Below are positions 15,282-24,413 of a DNA stretch of 32,135 bases, one piece after another (within the stretch, counting starts at the first letter, position 1; each line of letters begins with the position of its first letter). Origin of the DNA: Desulfobacterales bacterium (GTDB lineage Bacteria; Desulfobacterota; DSM-4660; Desulfatiglandales; Desulfatiglandaceae). Made by a program: the position numbers and the translations under genes. Location: the NCBI GenBank assembly GCA_014382905.1, contig JACNIU010000215.1, positions 1 through 32,135 of the forward strand, read 5' to 3'. Under the pieces are notes generated by a model. That model was not told the origin of the DNA. It ran no database searches and was given only the letters and a program-made list of their open reading frames with translations.

Positions 15282-17390
15282 ATGTCCGACAATCTGTATA
15301 TCACCTCAACTGAAGCAAGGAGCGGCAAATCCGCTGTTGCTCTGGGGATAATGGAGATGCTGCTGAGAAAAATTAATAAGGTCGCCTTTTTCCGTCCGAT
15401 TATTCAAGACGTCAGCGAACCGGATGATCACATTCATCTGATTTCCTCATACTTCGGCCTTAGGATCCCGTATGATCAGATGTTCGGATTCACCTTGAAC
15501 CAGGCAAGCAATCTGGTTTCAGTTGGTAAGGAGTCGGAACTGCTCGAAGAGATCATCAAGAAATACAACCGGCTAAAGGAAGACTATGATTTTGTCTTGT
15601 GCGAGGGTACCGATTTCGTAAGCTCCACTGCCGCTCTCGAGTTTGATATCAATGCGGAGATTAGCAAGAACCTCGGGTCACCGATCCTGCTGGTGGCCAA
15701 CGCATACGGCGAGAGCATTGAAGATACGGTGCGGTCCGTGGAACTGACGCTTGAATCCCTGGATGAAAAAGGATGCCATACCATTGCCACCATCATTAAC
15801 CGTATAAATCCCGGAGATGAGGAGACCGTTAAAACGCTTCTGAAGGGAAGCGATTTGACCAAACAGCAGTTGATTTATGCGATACCTGATGAAGAATCCC
15901 TCGGGAAACCCACGGTAGGTGAAATTGCGAAAATCTTAGAGGCGGAGGTGTTATACGGGGAAAAACAGTTAAACCGGCATGTGTACAGTTTTACCGTTGC
16001 GGCCATGCAACTCCAGAATTTCTTGACGAGAATCGGGTACGGATCACTCATTATCGTACCTGGAGACAGGGCGGATGTGATTGTGGGGTGCCTGGCCGCA
16101 TTCTCCGCTGCCTCTAAAGAAAAGATATCCGGGATCCTGCTGACCGGGGGGTTGAAGCCGGAGAAGGCGATATGGGAATTGATTAAAGGATTTCCCCATA
16201 TGGTACCCATTCTCAGTGTCGGGGAGAACACCTTCCCCACAGCCACAAATATCAACAATATCCACGCCACAATCTCTCCGGATGATGACCGGAAGGTAAC
16301 AAGGGCCCTTGCGGTCTTTGAAAAGAACGTTGATGTCGCGCAATTGGGGGAAAAAGTTATTACAACAAGGAGTACAATTGTCACACCGAAGATGTTCGAA
16401 TACGGGCTACTGCAGAAGGCGAAAGAAGACAAACAGCACATCGTGTTACCAGAGGGTGAGGAAGAAAGGATATTGAGGGCCACGGAAACACTGCTTCGGA
16501 GGGAGGCGGTGGATATCACCCTGATTGGAAAGGAAACAATCATCCGGGAAAAGATCGCTCAATTGGGACTGGGAAAGATCCATGCAGATATCATCGATCC
16601 TGTTGAATCCGAGTTCTTTGCCGAGTATGCCCAGACCTATTATGACCTGAGAAAACACAGAGGGGTCACAGAGGAAAACGCCCGTGATATCATGGGGGAT
16701 CGAACCTATTTCGCCACCATGATGGTGTATAAAGGGCATGCCGACGGAATGGTTTCCGGCGCGGTCCACAGCACGGCATCGACCATTCGTCCGGCCCTTG
16801 AGATCATCAAGACAAAGCCTGGCTTTTCTATTGTTTCCAGCGTATTTTTTATGTGTTTGGGGGAGAAGGTGCTCGTCTACGGGGATTGTGCGGTGAATCC
16901 GGATCCGGACGCGAATCAGTTGGCTGAAATTGCCCTCAGCTCGGCACAAACTGCCAGGACCTTTGGTATTGACCCTGTTGTGGCGATGCTGTCCTATTCC
17001 ACAGGGGAATCAGGAAAAGGCGCGGACGTGGACAAGGTTCGTGAGGCGACCAGGATTGCAAGAGAAAAGGCAGGGGAGTCTTTCCCCGGTTTAAAGATCG
17101 AAGGGCCGATCCAGTATGATGCGGCGATCGATCCTTCGGTAGCTAAGACCAAGATGCCTGACAGTGAGGTTGCAGGAAAGGCCACCACGTTTATATTTCC
17201 TGATCTGAATACAGGGAATAACACTTACAAGGCGGTGCAGAGGGCCTCAGGGGCAGTTGCCATCGGTCCTGTGCTTCAGGGACTCAAACACCCTGTAAAT
17301 GATTTGAGCCGTGGATGCACGGTAACGGACATTGTCAATACCGTTGCCATTACCGCGATTCAGGCGCAATTTGGGAAAGGGTTGTTATGA
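15282..17390 (+). CDS. pta: phosphate acetyltransferase
   Basis: A 702-aa long-form enzyme that interconverts acetyl-CoA and acetyl phosphate, close in length to the E. coli protein. The N-terminal domain is BioD-like with a P-loop-type TEARSGKSAV at residues 10-19. A DRTGG domain covers about 215-330 (SLIIVPGDRADVIVG). The catalytic PTA domain fills about 375-700, with MVYKGHADGMVSGAVHST, YSTGESGKGADVDKV and the closing FPDLNTGNNTYKAVQRASG. GGGAGGG precedes the ATG. Its stop codon overlaps the ackA start as ATGA, so the two enzymes are translated together, as usual for acetate production or use. Confidence 0.97.
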   Translation: MSDNLYITSTEARSGKSAVALGIMEMLLRKINKVAFFRPIIQDVSEPDDHIHLISSYFGLRIPYDQMFGFTLNQASNLVSVGKESELLEEIIKKYNRLKEDYDFVLCEGTDFVSSTAALEFDINAEISKNLGSPILLVANAYGESIEDTVRSVELTLESLDEKGCHTIATIINRINPGDEETVKTLLKGSDLTKQQLIYAIPDEESLGKPTVGEIAKILEAEVLYGEKQLNRHVYSFTVAAMQLQNFLTRIGYGSLIIVPGDRADVIVGCLAAFSAASKEKISGILLTGGLKPEKAIWELIKGFPHMVPILSVGENTFPTATNINNIHATISPDDDRKVTRALAVFEKNVDVAQLGEKVITTRSTIVTPKMFEYGLLQKAKEDKQHIVLPEGEEERILRATETLLRREAVDITLIGKETIIREKIAQLGLGKIHADIIDPVESEFFAEYAQTYYDLRKHRGVTEENARDIMGDRTYFATMMVYKGHADGMVSGAVHSTASTIRPALEIIKTKPGFSIVSSVFFMCLGEKVLVYGDCAVNPDPDANQLAEIALSSAQTARTFGIDPVVAMLSYSTGESGKGADVDKVREATRIAREKAGESFPGLKIEGPIQYDAAIDPSVAKTKMPDSEVAGKATTFIFPDLNTGNNTYKAVQRASGAVAIGPVLQGLKHPVNDLSRGCTVTDIVNTVAITAIQAQFGKGLL

Positions 17391-18610
17391 AGATACTGGT
17401 TATCAACACAGGGAGTTCATCCATTAAGTATGAACTGTTTGACATGGAGCAGCATCAGGTCATGGCCTCGGGCATGGCTGAAAAGATCGGGGAAGACACA
17501 AGCCTCCTCACATACCGGAAAACCCTGCCCGACGGTGAGCCCCTTGAAAAAGTGGAGGAGGCGGTTATCCTGGACCATCGGAAAGGGATGAACCGTATCG
17601 TTGAATTCCTGATCGATCCGGAACATGGGGCCATCAGAGACAGGGACGAGATATCGGCGGTGGGCCACCGTGTTGTTCACGGCGGAGAGACGTTCCGGAC
17701 CACCACCGTTATTGATGAAGCGGTCATAGCAGCAATCAGGGAAAACATCCCTTTGGCCCCGTTGCACAATCCCGCCAATCTGATAGGTATTGAGATCGCC
17801 GGGTCCGTCTTCCCGAATGCGCTGCAGGTTGCCGTATTTGATACTGCGTTTCACCAGACTCTCCCGATGAAGGCCTTTCTTTATGCGATCCCTTTTGAGA
17901 TGTACGAAAAGGAAAAAGTCCGGCGGTATGGATTTCATGGGACCTCTCACGCCTATGTGGCGGAGAGGGCAGCAGATTACATGGGTTGTCCCCTGGCGGA
18001 ATTGAATCTCATCACCATCCATTTAGGAAACGGGGCCAGCATGGCGGCCATAAGAAAAGGGAAGAGCGTGGATACGACCATGGGCATGACGCCCTTGGCA
18101 GGATTGGTCATGGGAACCCGTTCAGGCGATGTGGACCCCGCGCTTCCCTTTTTCCTGGCGGATCACTTGGGGATGTCTCTCAAGGACATCGAGGCGCTCT
18201 TGAATAAAGAGAGCGGGTTGAAGGGGATTTGCGGAACAAATGACATGAGAGACGTCATAAAGGAAATGGAGGCCGGAGATGATCGTGCAAAGATCGCCCT
18301 GGATATCTACGCGTACAGGATAAAAAAATATATCGGCGCCTATTTTGCGGTTCTGGGGAGGGTTGATGTCGTGGTGTTCACGGCGGGCATCGGGGAAAAC
18401 GCACCCTATATCCGCAAACTCTGCTGCCGGGGCCTGGGCGGGTTCGGTATGGAGATTGATCCGGAAAGAAATACCAAGGCAGGGAACGGCATAAGGGAAA
18501 TCAGTTTTCTAAACAGTAAAGTCAAAATCTTAGTCATACCCACCAATGAGGAGTTAAGGATCGCGCAGGAGACGAAAGCGGCGGTTGAACCACCATTCCC
18601 CGGGGCCTGA
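17387..18610 (+). CDS. ackA: acetate kinase
   Basis: A 407-aa enzyme that transfers phosphate between acetyl phosphate and ADP, yielding acetate and ATP, the substrate-level phosphorylation step in acetate metabolism. The start at 17387 gives the expected MKILVINTGSSSIKYELFD; an upstream ATG at 17315 in the same frame lies inside pta and is not used. Conserved blocks: GHRVVHGGETF, AVFDTAFHQTLP (catalytic Asp), RRYGFHGTSHAYV, IHLGNGASMAAI, GTRSGDVDP and TAGIGENAPYIR. The gene overlaps pta by four bases and is probably served by the promoter at 15171. It faces the flavoprotein gene tail to tail, with no clear terminator between. Confidence 0.97.
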   Translation: MKILVINTGSSSIKYELFDMEQHQVMASGMAEKIGEDTSLLTYRKTLPDGEPLEKVEEAVILDHRKGMNRIVEFLIDPEHGAIRDRDEISAVGHRVVHGGETFRTTTVIDEAVIAAIRENIPLAPLHNPANLIGIEIAGSVFPNALQVAVFDTAFHQTLPMKAFLYAIPFEMYEKEKVRRYGFHGTSHAYVAERAADYMGCPLAELNLITIHLGNGASMAAIRKGKSVDTTMGMTPLAGLVMGTRSGDVDPALPFFLADHLGMSLKDIEALLNKESGLKGICGTNDMRDVIKEMEAGDDRAKIALDIYAYRIKKYIGAYFAVLGRVDVVVFTAGIGENAPYIRKLCCRGLGGFGMEIDPERNTKAGNGIREISFLNSKVKILVIPTNEELRIAQETKAAVEPPFPGA

Positions 18611-18720
18611 ATAGAATTTAAAGAGGAGCCCCAGCGGCGTGACAAAAAGTAGGGGGATGAGGGTGTATCTGAAAGAAAGGGATTCTGCCACAGATGGGTC
18701 AGCACTCCCTAAATACAGGT

Positions 18721-20322
18721 TCAGGAAATGGGGTGGAAGTCAAATGTCTGAGGGTCTTGTTTTTCTGATAAGGGCTTACGGATTCGGAGATGGCCAAGCC
18801 ATCGGTTGTCATCCTGCTCAGGGAAATCCTCACGGAAGTGGGCACCCCGGCTCTCCTCTCTTTTAAGCGCAGACTCTAAAATCAGAGTGGCAACACGGGC
18901 AGCATAACGAAGCTCCAGCCCGCGCTGCAACACCAGCGGATCATCCGCGGCAGGTAGCCCCATGGCCTCAGCGTGGATTTCCCTGACCGCGCTCAGGGCA
19001 TGGGTGAGGCCTTCCCGGTCTCTGATAATCCCTCCTTTTTCCCACATGATGTGGCGGAGCCTCTTCTTGAATTCGGATATGCTTGAGGCTGTCCTTCCGG
19101 TTTTGGGCCCAAACAGAGGCAGGGTCAGTTCTTGTGTCAATTCCTTTCCCCTGCGGGCAGTGCTGTGCTGGACCCAGGCCGCGGCTGCTGCGCCGGCCCG
19201 CGCCCCAAAAACCTGGGTCTCGGTAAGGGCGTTTCCTCCCAGTCGGTTGGCCCCGTGGAGCCCGCCGGTCACCTCGCCGGCGGCAAAGAGCCCGGGCACG
19301 GAGGTGGCCCCATCCGTGTCAATGCAAACGCCTCCCATAACGTGGTGGGCCATGGGACTGATCCGGATCGGCCGATACCGGGCCCCGTAGCGTTTCCCCA
19401 AGACGTCCCATGTGGAGGCTGAAAAGGGGTCGCCGCACCACTCTTTTTTAGATATGCCCTGCAGGTCCAGCCACACGTCACGCTTATCCAGGATGATCTC
19501 CCTGAAAAGCGCCTGGGAAAGCCGGTCGCGGGCCCGCTCGGCGGCCGGCCGTTCCTTGATGTCGTATTTTTCTAAAATGTCTTCTTTATCACGGTTGAAA
19601 AGACGTCCCCGATCAGCCAGACGGGGCGGGATTACGAGGGGCGGGAATTTTGGCTCGGCTGACCCCAGGGGATAAAACTGGACAAACTCCATGTCCTGGA
19701 GCTGCGCGCCGGCATCCAATGCAATGGCATAGCCTTCGCCTATCATCCGCTGGGGATTGTCATGGCGAAGGTAAAGTGCCCCGGCGCCCCCTGTGGCAAG
19801 TATCACTGCCTTTGCGGTGAGTATCAGCCATTTGTCACGGACGGCCGAATTGGCCACAACGCCTGCCGCACCCTGCAGAAGTCTGAGGCTGGCTACCGCC
19901 ATTCCGCCGATGAAACGGACACCCATCGCTTTTGCCCGGGTCAACAGACAAAGGACGATTGCCTCGCCCCAAACGGGCGGACGGCCTTTTGCGAAAAGAT
20001 AGCCCCGGTGAAATTCGCCTTTTATTCCCCAGGCCATGAGCTCTTTAAGTCTTTTGGGGCCTTCCCTTGCTAAGATCTCCACAAGTTCTTTTTGATTGAT
20101 TCCCCGGCCTGCCTGAAGGGTCCTTGCTATATGATCCTCCGGCCCATTCGCCTCTGGAACTCCGGCAAAAACCCCGCCGCTCAAGATGGTGCATGTTGCC
20201 TTCCCCGGGGTTCCTTTTGAGATCACACATACGTCCAGACCCGCTTCCCGTGCAGAAATTGCCGCCCTGAGACCTGCGGCACCGCTACCGACAATGAGGA
20301 CATCGCATGATAGGTGTTCCAT
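18721..20322 (-). CDS. FAD-dependent oxidoreductase of the fumarate reductase/L-aspartate oxidase family
   Basis: A 533-aa flavoprotein. The FAD-binding Rossmann motif is GSGAAG at residues 12-17, followed by ISAREAGLDVCVISKG. The capping domain has the substrate-contact motif SPMAHHVMGG, and the second FAD segment reads GLHGANRLGGNALTE. The C-terminal helical domain ends in a REDFPEQDD motif typical of the family. The histidine that covalently binds FAD in SdhA/FrdA is absent at the TCTILSGG position, so FAD is probably non-covalent, as in NadB and soluble fumarate reductases. No iron-sulfur or membrane subunit gene is adjacent, and no nadA or nadC. It may be a soluble fumarate or thiol:fumarate reductase-like enzyme, or a divergent NadB; the sequence does not decide. 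Confidence 0.8.
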   Translation of the reverse strand: MEHLSCDVLIVGSGAAGLRAAISAREAGLDVCVISKGTPGKATCTILSGGVFAGVPEANGPEDHIARTLQAGRGINQKELVEILAREGPKRLKELMAWGIKGEFHRGYLFAKGRPPVWGEAIVLCLLTRAKAMGVRFIGGMAVASLRLLQGAAGVVANSAVRDKWLILTAKAVILATGGAGALYLRHDNPQRMIGEGYAIALDAGAQLQDMEFVQFYPLGSAEPKFPPLVIPPRLADRGRLFNRDKEDILEKYDIKERPAAERARDRLSQALFREIILDKRDVWLDLQGISKKEWCGDPFSASTWDVLGKRYGARYRPIRISPMAHHVMGGVCIDTDGATSVPGLFAAGEVTGGLHGANRLGGNALTETQVFGARAGAAAAAWVQHSTARRGKELTQELTLPLFGPKTGRTASSISEFKKRLRHIMWEKGGIIRDREGLTHALSAVREIHAEAMGLPAADDPLVLQRGLELRYAARVATLILESALKREESRGAHFREDFPEQDDNRWLGHLRIRKPLSEKQDPQTFDFHPIS

Positions 20323-21108
20323 AAGATTAACACTCCCTGCAGTTCGTTAAGGACAACACGCTGTCGGGTGCATCCTGCTAAAGGTCTTCACATGCGGAAC
20401 AAAGAAAATGAGAGCAAAAGCCGGTGGACCTGGATAAACAACCAAATCAAGACGTTCACCCACTGCCATACCGTCAGAGTATGTTGCCTCTATTACTACA
20501 GGAAATCTCAATTAAAAACAACAGCCTAAGCGAAAAATGGCGTTCGAGGCCCTTTCCCATAGCTTTCAGGGGAAGGCTGCCGCATGTAAGCTTCTGTTTT
20601 TTCGAATGGACTCCGTAAGAACTAATATAGCAGGTAGTCTTCCGTCATGCGGCGATGGCCTATCGGAGGGACGACCACAAGATGTAGTACCCATTTATTA
20701 TAACATGTAATGTGTCTTGAATCATGCAGGGCGTTGAGTTTGAGCTCTTATCACAACATCTTCTTTGGTTGGGATTGATAGCAGATAGCACAGGTTTCGT
20801 ATTATCGGAATTTGGTCCATAACCGTAACATGTTAGTATAGGAGTCGCATTCTTTATGGCCCCGGCGAATCCATCCGTTTCCGTTTTTTCATTCAAACTC
20901 AGATATCGGAGATCCCAAAGACCCCGGTCCTTCAAATCCGTTCCATTCGATTACCGGTGAATCTCCCAAGGTCGGGGCCAAGATTGAACCTTGACTTCTC
21001 GGTGTCAATGCACTTAACTCATTTCCATTCAAAAATCGCCCTGGGGGAAACGCTATATGATGCCTGGGACAAGAAACGGAAACATGGTTTTTCAGGAGAC
21101 AGAGATAG
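20323..21108. other. 786-bp intergenic region between divergent genes
   Basis: No convincing gene. Frames on both strands are under about 100 residues, without domains or good ribosome sites. The region should hold the promoters for the flavoprotein (leftward) and the MFS transporter (rightward), but no strong consensus box pair stood out. A TCAGGAGA ribosome site at about 21092-21099 serves the transporter. Confidence 0.5.
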
Positions 21109-22308
21109 TTGGAAGTGGGTTTGGAAAAAAGCAGGCAGAGGTCAACATCAAGGGCCGATGTGAAAGCCATTTTTTCGTTGACCCTTGTCCATTTCATAGG
21201 AGACTTCTACGCCTCCTTTGTCAACCCGCTCCTTCCCCTCTTTATGGAGAGGTTCTCCCTCACCCTCACCGAGGTGGGACTCATTACGGGAATCAGTCGA
21301 ATCCTGGCCTTCATTGTCCAGCCGTCCGTGGGCTACATGGCCGATCGCTACCAAGGGCGCCTGTTTATTTTCGGCGGTCTTTTACTGGCCATTCTTTTCA
21401 TTCCGCTGGTGGGCCTTGCCCCCTCTTTCCCGCTGCTTCTCCTCTTTATATCGTTGGGGTCCATCGGGGCATCCATGTACCATCCGCCCTGCGCCGGCAT
21501 GGTTTCCACTTATGCAGGCAGACACCCTGGTCTGTCCATGTCCGTATTCATCTTGGGCGGCACCCTGGCCTTTGGCGTAGGGCCCCTATTCATCACCTAC
21601 TATGTGCAGTTCCACGGCCTGGACGCGACCCCGCATACCATGATCTTGGGCCTTGGGGTCATGGTCTTTCTGCTCATAACTGTACCCAACCCCGGAAAGA
21701 AGGGGTTCATGAACCTCGGGTTCATTGGATCCATCCGAGATGTCTTGGGTGCGACATGGAAACCCATTGCGCTCCTCTGGGTCATCATGGTGCTGCGGGC
21801 CTTTGTGGGCCAGTCCTTCATGACCTTCATACCGGTGCTCTACGCCAGGGAACACTACTCCCTGGTTTCCATCGGGACCATTATCTCCCTCTTTACGGTG
21901 GGAGGGGCCATCAGTGGGCTTCTGGCCGGTCATTTGTCGGACAGGTTGGGTTACAAACCGATCTTTTTTCTCACCCACGGCCTGGCCACCTTTAGCCTCT
22001 ATCTCCTGCTGGTTCTTCCGGGAAACTGGGTCTATTTCAATGCCTTTGTGGCTGGATTTCTGGTCTTGGCCACCCTGCCCCTCGGGGTAGCCATGGGCCA
22101 GGAGTTGGCTCCCAAAGGCAAATCCATGGTATCCAGCCTGATGATGGGTCTGGCCTTCGGGACGGGGGGATTGATGACTCCTCTGACAGGGAAGCTGGGG
22201 GATATGTTTTCCATCCGACCGGTCCTCATGGTCGTGGCCATGGTACCCCTGCTCACAACCGCCCTCATCGGACTACTTCCCGGAAAGGGCCTGAAAAAGG
22301 TCCCATGA
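21109..22308 (+). CDS. MFS transporter, fosmidomycin-resistance (Fsr) type
   Basis: A 399-aa inner-membrane transporter with about 12 hydrophobic segments. The family features are SLTLVHFIGDFYASFVNPLL in the first helix, the loop GYMADRYQGR after helix 2, the SMYHPP motif near residue 125 typical of Fsr-like proteins, and the matching loop GHLSDRLGYKP in the second half. Fsr members export drugs, but many homologues have unknown substrates, so resistance should not be assumed. No ATG fits the start: the best choice is TTG at 21109, or GTG at 21115, behind TCAGGAGA. The gene is monocistronic and ends in its own terminator. Confidence 0.85.
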   Translation: MEVGLEKSRQRSTSRADVKAIFSLTLVHFIGDFYASFVNPLLPLFMERFSLTLTEVGLITGISRILAFIVQPSVGYMADRYQGRLFIFGGLLLAILFIPLVGLAPSFPLLLLFISLGSIGASMYHPPCAGMVSTYAGRHPGLSMSVFILGGTLAFGVGPLFITYYVQFHGLDATPHTMILGLGVMVFLLITVPNPGKKGFMNLGFIGSIRDVLGATWKPIALLWVIMVLRAFVGQSFMTFIPVLYAREHYSLVSIGTIISLFTVGGAISGLLAGHLSDRLGYKPIFFLTHGLATFSLYLLLVLPGNWVYFNAFVAGFLVLATLPLGVAMGQELAPKGKSMVSSLMMGLAFGTGGLMTPLTGKLGDMFSIRPVLMVVAMVPLLTTALIGLLPGKGLKKVP

Positions 22309-22337
22309 TTTACTTTCCATGGCCTCTCCGGTTTTTT
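22280..22337 (+). terminator. intrinsic terminator overlapping the end of the MFS gene
   Basis: CCGGAAAGGGCC (22280-22291) pairs with GGCCTCTCCGG (22321-22331), with one mismatch and one bulge, and six T residues follow (22332-22337). The gene's stop codon lies in the loop, so translation to the end would affect folding of the 5' arm. Confidence 0.65.
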
Positions 22338-22425
22338 GCCTTGTTGATTCCAATGTCCCTGTGATAATGAGGGGTAGGAATCCGGTCTGTGCGGACCGTG
22401 AAATCCACACCCGGCACAGATTAAC

Positions 22426-22902
22426 GTGTCGCAGCTCAGCGGTACACTGCTTGTGGTCGGTGCACCCGATGTGGGAAAGAGTACATTCGCCCGATATCTC
22501 TATGGGAGGCTACGAGCTTCGTTGCCCTGCGTGGCTTACCTGGACGGCGATCCGGGCCAGTCCAGCCTTGGGCCGCCCACTACGATGACGCTGACCCTGA
22601 TCAAGTCGAGCTGTTCAAGGCCTCTCAGGCACATTCGGCAAGTGGATGTCGGAGGTATGCACCTCTCTCCGGCGGCACAGCAACGAGATCCGCCGACACG
22701 TAAAGCTTACAGGGCCAGGCAGTTTGCTCAATACTTTGACAACGCGCAAACCATCACAGTGAACTGGTCATCTGTATCAGTCTTTCCGGAGCCCGTCTTC
22801 ACTCTCAACCGCCTGGTGGCGATGGAAGATGCAGATGGGTTTACTCTTGGTCTCGGCATTGTGGGGCAGGCGGCAACGTTTGGCATGCATAAGGGGTTTT
22901 GA
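22426..22902 (+). pseudogene. internally deleted Clp1/Grc3-type polynucleotide 5'-kinase remnant
   Basis: 158 aa from a GTG. The N-terminal part is a P-loop kinase (VGAPDVGKST at residues 11-20) with the Clp1/Grc3 signature YLDGDPGQSS. After TLTLIKSSCS the frame jumps to family C-terminal sequence: AAQQRDPPTRKAYRARQFAQYF and LVAMEDADGFTLGLGIVG. The roughly 100-150 residues that normally separate these parts, including lid and substrate-binding segments, are missing, and nothing matching the usual N-terminal extension is present. In bacteria and archaea such proteins phosphorylate 5'-hydroxyl ends of nucleic acids. The internal deletion keeps the frame, so a small protein could still be made, but kinase activity is unlikely. 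The flavodoxin-like gene follows 21 bp later. Confidence 0.55.
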
Positions 22903-22923
22903 TAACAATAAAAGGAGAGAAAA

Positions 22924-23391
22924 ATGGGAAAAATCATTGTTATTTACCACAGCCAACAGTTCGGAGATACAAAGGCCCTCGCAGGATCGCTTGCGGAGGG
23001 AGCGCGCGAGGCCGGTGCAGAAGTTGAGCTTATTGGAACAAACGAGCGGCGCGTAAGGCTTGATGAGTTCTTGGCTGCCGACGCGGTTGCGCTCGGCACA
23101 CCTGACTATTTCTCTTACCTCGCCGGCACGATGAAAAGCTTCTTCGATGATATATATCTGTGGGACAAATCGGGCGAGCCTGTCAAAGGAAAACCGGCAG
23201 TGTTGTTCTTTTCGCATGGTGGCGGTGGGAGGGTGAAAGAGCCTTTCGAATACCTTGCACGCAAATTCTTCGAGCAGTTGGGAGAGACAATTGAGAGCAA
23301 AAGACCAACTGGAGACGAGGCGAAAGAGAGGTGCCAAGCCCTCGGCGCCAAACTTGCAAAGAAAGTGGAGAAAAAAGAGATAGGGATCTAG
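22924..23391 (+). CDS. flavodoxin-like / NAD(P)H-dependent FMN reductase family protein
   Basis: A 155-aa soluble protein with a flavodoxin fold. It begins MGKIIVIYHSQQFGDTKALA, a first strand and phosphate-binding loop for FMN. LGTPDYFSYLAGTMKSFFDD (about 58-77) is the second flavin-contact region, and GKPAVLFFSHGGGG (about 90-103) the third. GGAGA precedes the ATG. It could carry electrons or reduce quinones or iron; the partner is not evident. It follows the kinase remnant by 21 bp and may share its transcript. Confidence 0.85.
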   Translation: MGKIIVIYHSQQFGDTKALAGSLAEGAREAGAEVELIGTNERRVRLDEFLAADAVALGTPDYFSYLAGTMKSFFDDIYLWDKSGEPVKGKPAVLFFSHGGGGRVKEPFEYLARKFFEQLGETIESKRPTGDEAKERCQALGAKLAKKVEKKEIGI

Positions 23392-23429
23392 GGATAGTAG
23401 TGAGATTTAATTGAAACGGGAAAAGGAAA

Positions 23430-23500
23430 GATGCTTTGCCAGGTCACAGCTCTGGCAAGGACTTGCCCATGGGCTACATCTTGGGGAGTTCGATCCCCCC
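23430..23500 (+). ncRNA. possible structured RNA with a tRNA T-arm-like hairpin
   Basis: In the 365-bp gap after the flavodoxin-like gene, GATG (23430-23433) and CATC (23477-23480) enclose a perfect 7-bp hairpin (TTGCCAG 23436-23442 with CTGGCAA 23452-23458, 9-nt loop) and a GCCCATGGGC palindrome. A GGGGAGTTCGATCCCC hairpin follows at 23483-23498, resembling a tRNA T arm. No matching acceptor, D or anticodon arms fit, so it is not a normal tRNA. Nothing else was recognised in the gap. Confidence 0.3.
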
Positions 23501-23756
23501 TACACTTCCATTCCATAGCTACACCGCTCGGCATGGCAATTCACCAATGTCTCTATGCCTGATTTCACCTGACTCAAAATTCAATTGTCTAACAGAATCC
23601 TTTCAGTTTTTCAAAAGACAGGCGACGTTCCCAAAAAAGTGACAAACCCATGAAGATGGCGATAATGGTTAATCGGTAGGCCGTGGAAGAACACGGTGGG
23701 TCAGGGGAAGTTGAATGCCGATGAATCTTCCAAAAACGCGTGGAAAGGGGCATGAC

Positions 23757-24149
23757 ATGAAATCGAAGCTTATTAGATTCCTGATAACCCTAACAATCGC
23801 ACTGAGCACTGCCACGGGTTCGTTTGGCGGGGTGGAATGGAATCTCCAAAAAACCTTGAAGATGGATCAGCCGCCGCTCGATGTGGCGGTATCCCTGGAT
23901 GGGAGATACGTTTTTGTGCTTACGAGCGGTGGGGTCATTTTTATCTATACACAAGACGGCAAGCTTGAAGACAAGTTTGAAGTCGAAAACGACATCGATA
24001 AGATCCATATCGGCCCGAGAGGAGAGAGGCTTTTTCTAACCAGCCGGAAGGACAAGACCCTTCGCATCATCTCGCTCGATTTTATCGTAGACATTAACGT
24101 CTCGGGCTCCCCATACAAGGGTCCCAAAGATGCCCCGGTGGTCCCATGA
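23757..24149 (+). pseudogene. exported beta-propeller/DsbA-type protein, truncated before its thioredoxin domain
   Basis: 130 aa from the ATG at 23757, with GAAAGGGG just upstream. A signal peptide (MKSKLIRFLITLTIALSTAT) leads into propeller-like repeats (PPLDVAVSLDGRYVFVLT, then DKIHIGPRGERLFLTSRKD). It ends with FIVDINVSGSPYKGPKDAPV. In Desulfobacterota this linker is normally followed directly by a DsbA-like thioredoxin domain (IAVFSDFQ-type strand, then a Cys motif). Here the frame stops within four residues, at a junction with a DUF362 gene fragment. The redox domain is missing, so this is interpreted as a deletion remnant. Confidence 0.65.
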
Positions 24150-24413
24150 GCGGGAAGCGGGTGAAGGGGAATGTTTTTTAGCTTCTACCGACCGTGTTGC
24201 TATAGATGCCGTGGGGGTGGCCGTCCTGAAAGTATTAAAGTATTAGGGAGCAACGATAGTGTCATGGGGCCAAAGATATTTGAACAGGAACAGATTGCCC
24301 GGGCAGTGGAACTCGGTCTGGGTTCATCCTCTCCTTCGGAAATCGATCTGATTGCTTCTGATAAAGAGAGCCGGGCGTATTGTGATCAGGTCCGGGAGGT
24401 GCTGATGCTGGGC
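24137..24413 (+). pseudogene. C-terminal fragment of a second DUF362 gene, frameshifted twice
   Basis: Read across two frameshifts, the segment gives GGPMSGKRVKGNVF, then LASTDRVAIDAVGVAVLKVL, then GSNDSVMGPKIFEQEQIARA and VELGLGSSSPSEIDLIASD to REVL, the typical end of DUF362 proteins. The first shift is one missing T in the run at 24174-24179, which creates TAG. The second is a tandem duplication of the 8-mer AAAGTATT (24229-24244). The 5' part of the gene is absent. The fragment starts at GGTGGTCCC, shared with the end of the propeller gene, so a deletion joined the two. Confidence 0.75.

Noticed and set aside
17315-17386. Longer acetate kinase start inside pta
   Set aside because: The extra residues do not match any AckA N-terminus; the start at 17387 gives the conserved MKILVINTGSSS and the ATGA overlap.
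20660-20935. 91-residue minus-strand frame between the flavoprotein and the transporter
   Set aside because: No ribosome site, low-complexity look, no recognisable motif.
23481-23511. Possible tRNA gene suggested by GGGGAGTTCGATCCCCCC and a nearby TTCCA
   Set aside because: The upstream sequence does not form acceptor, D or anticodon arms, and the acceptor 3' strand has no complement at the right distance.
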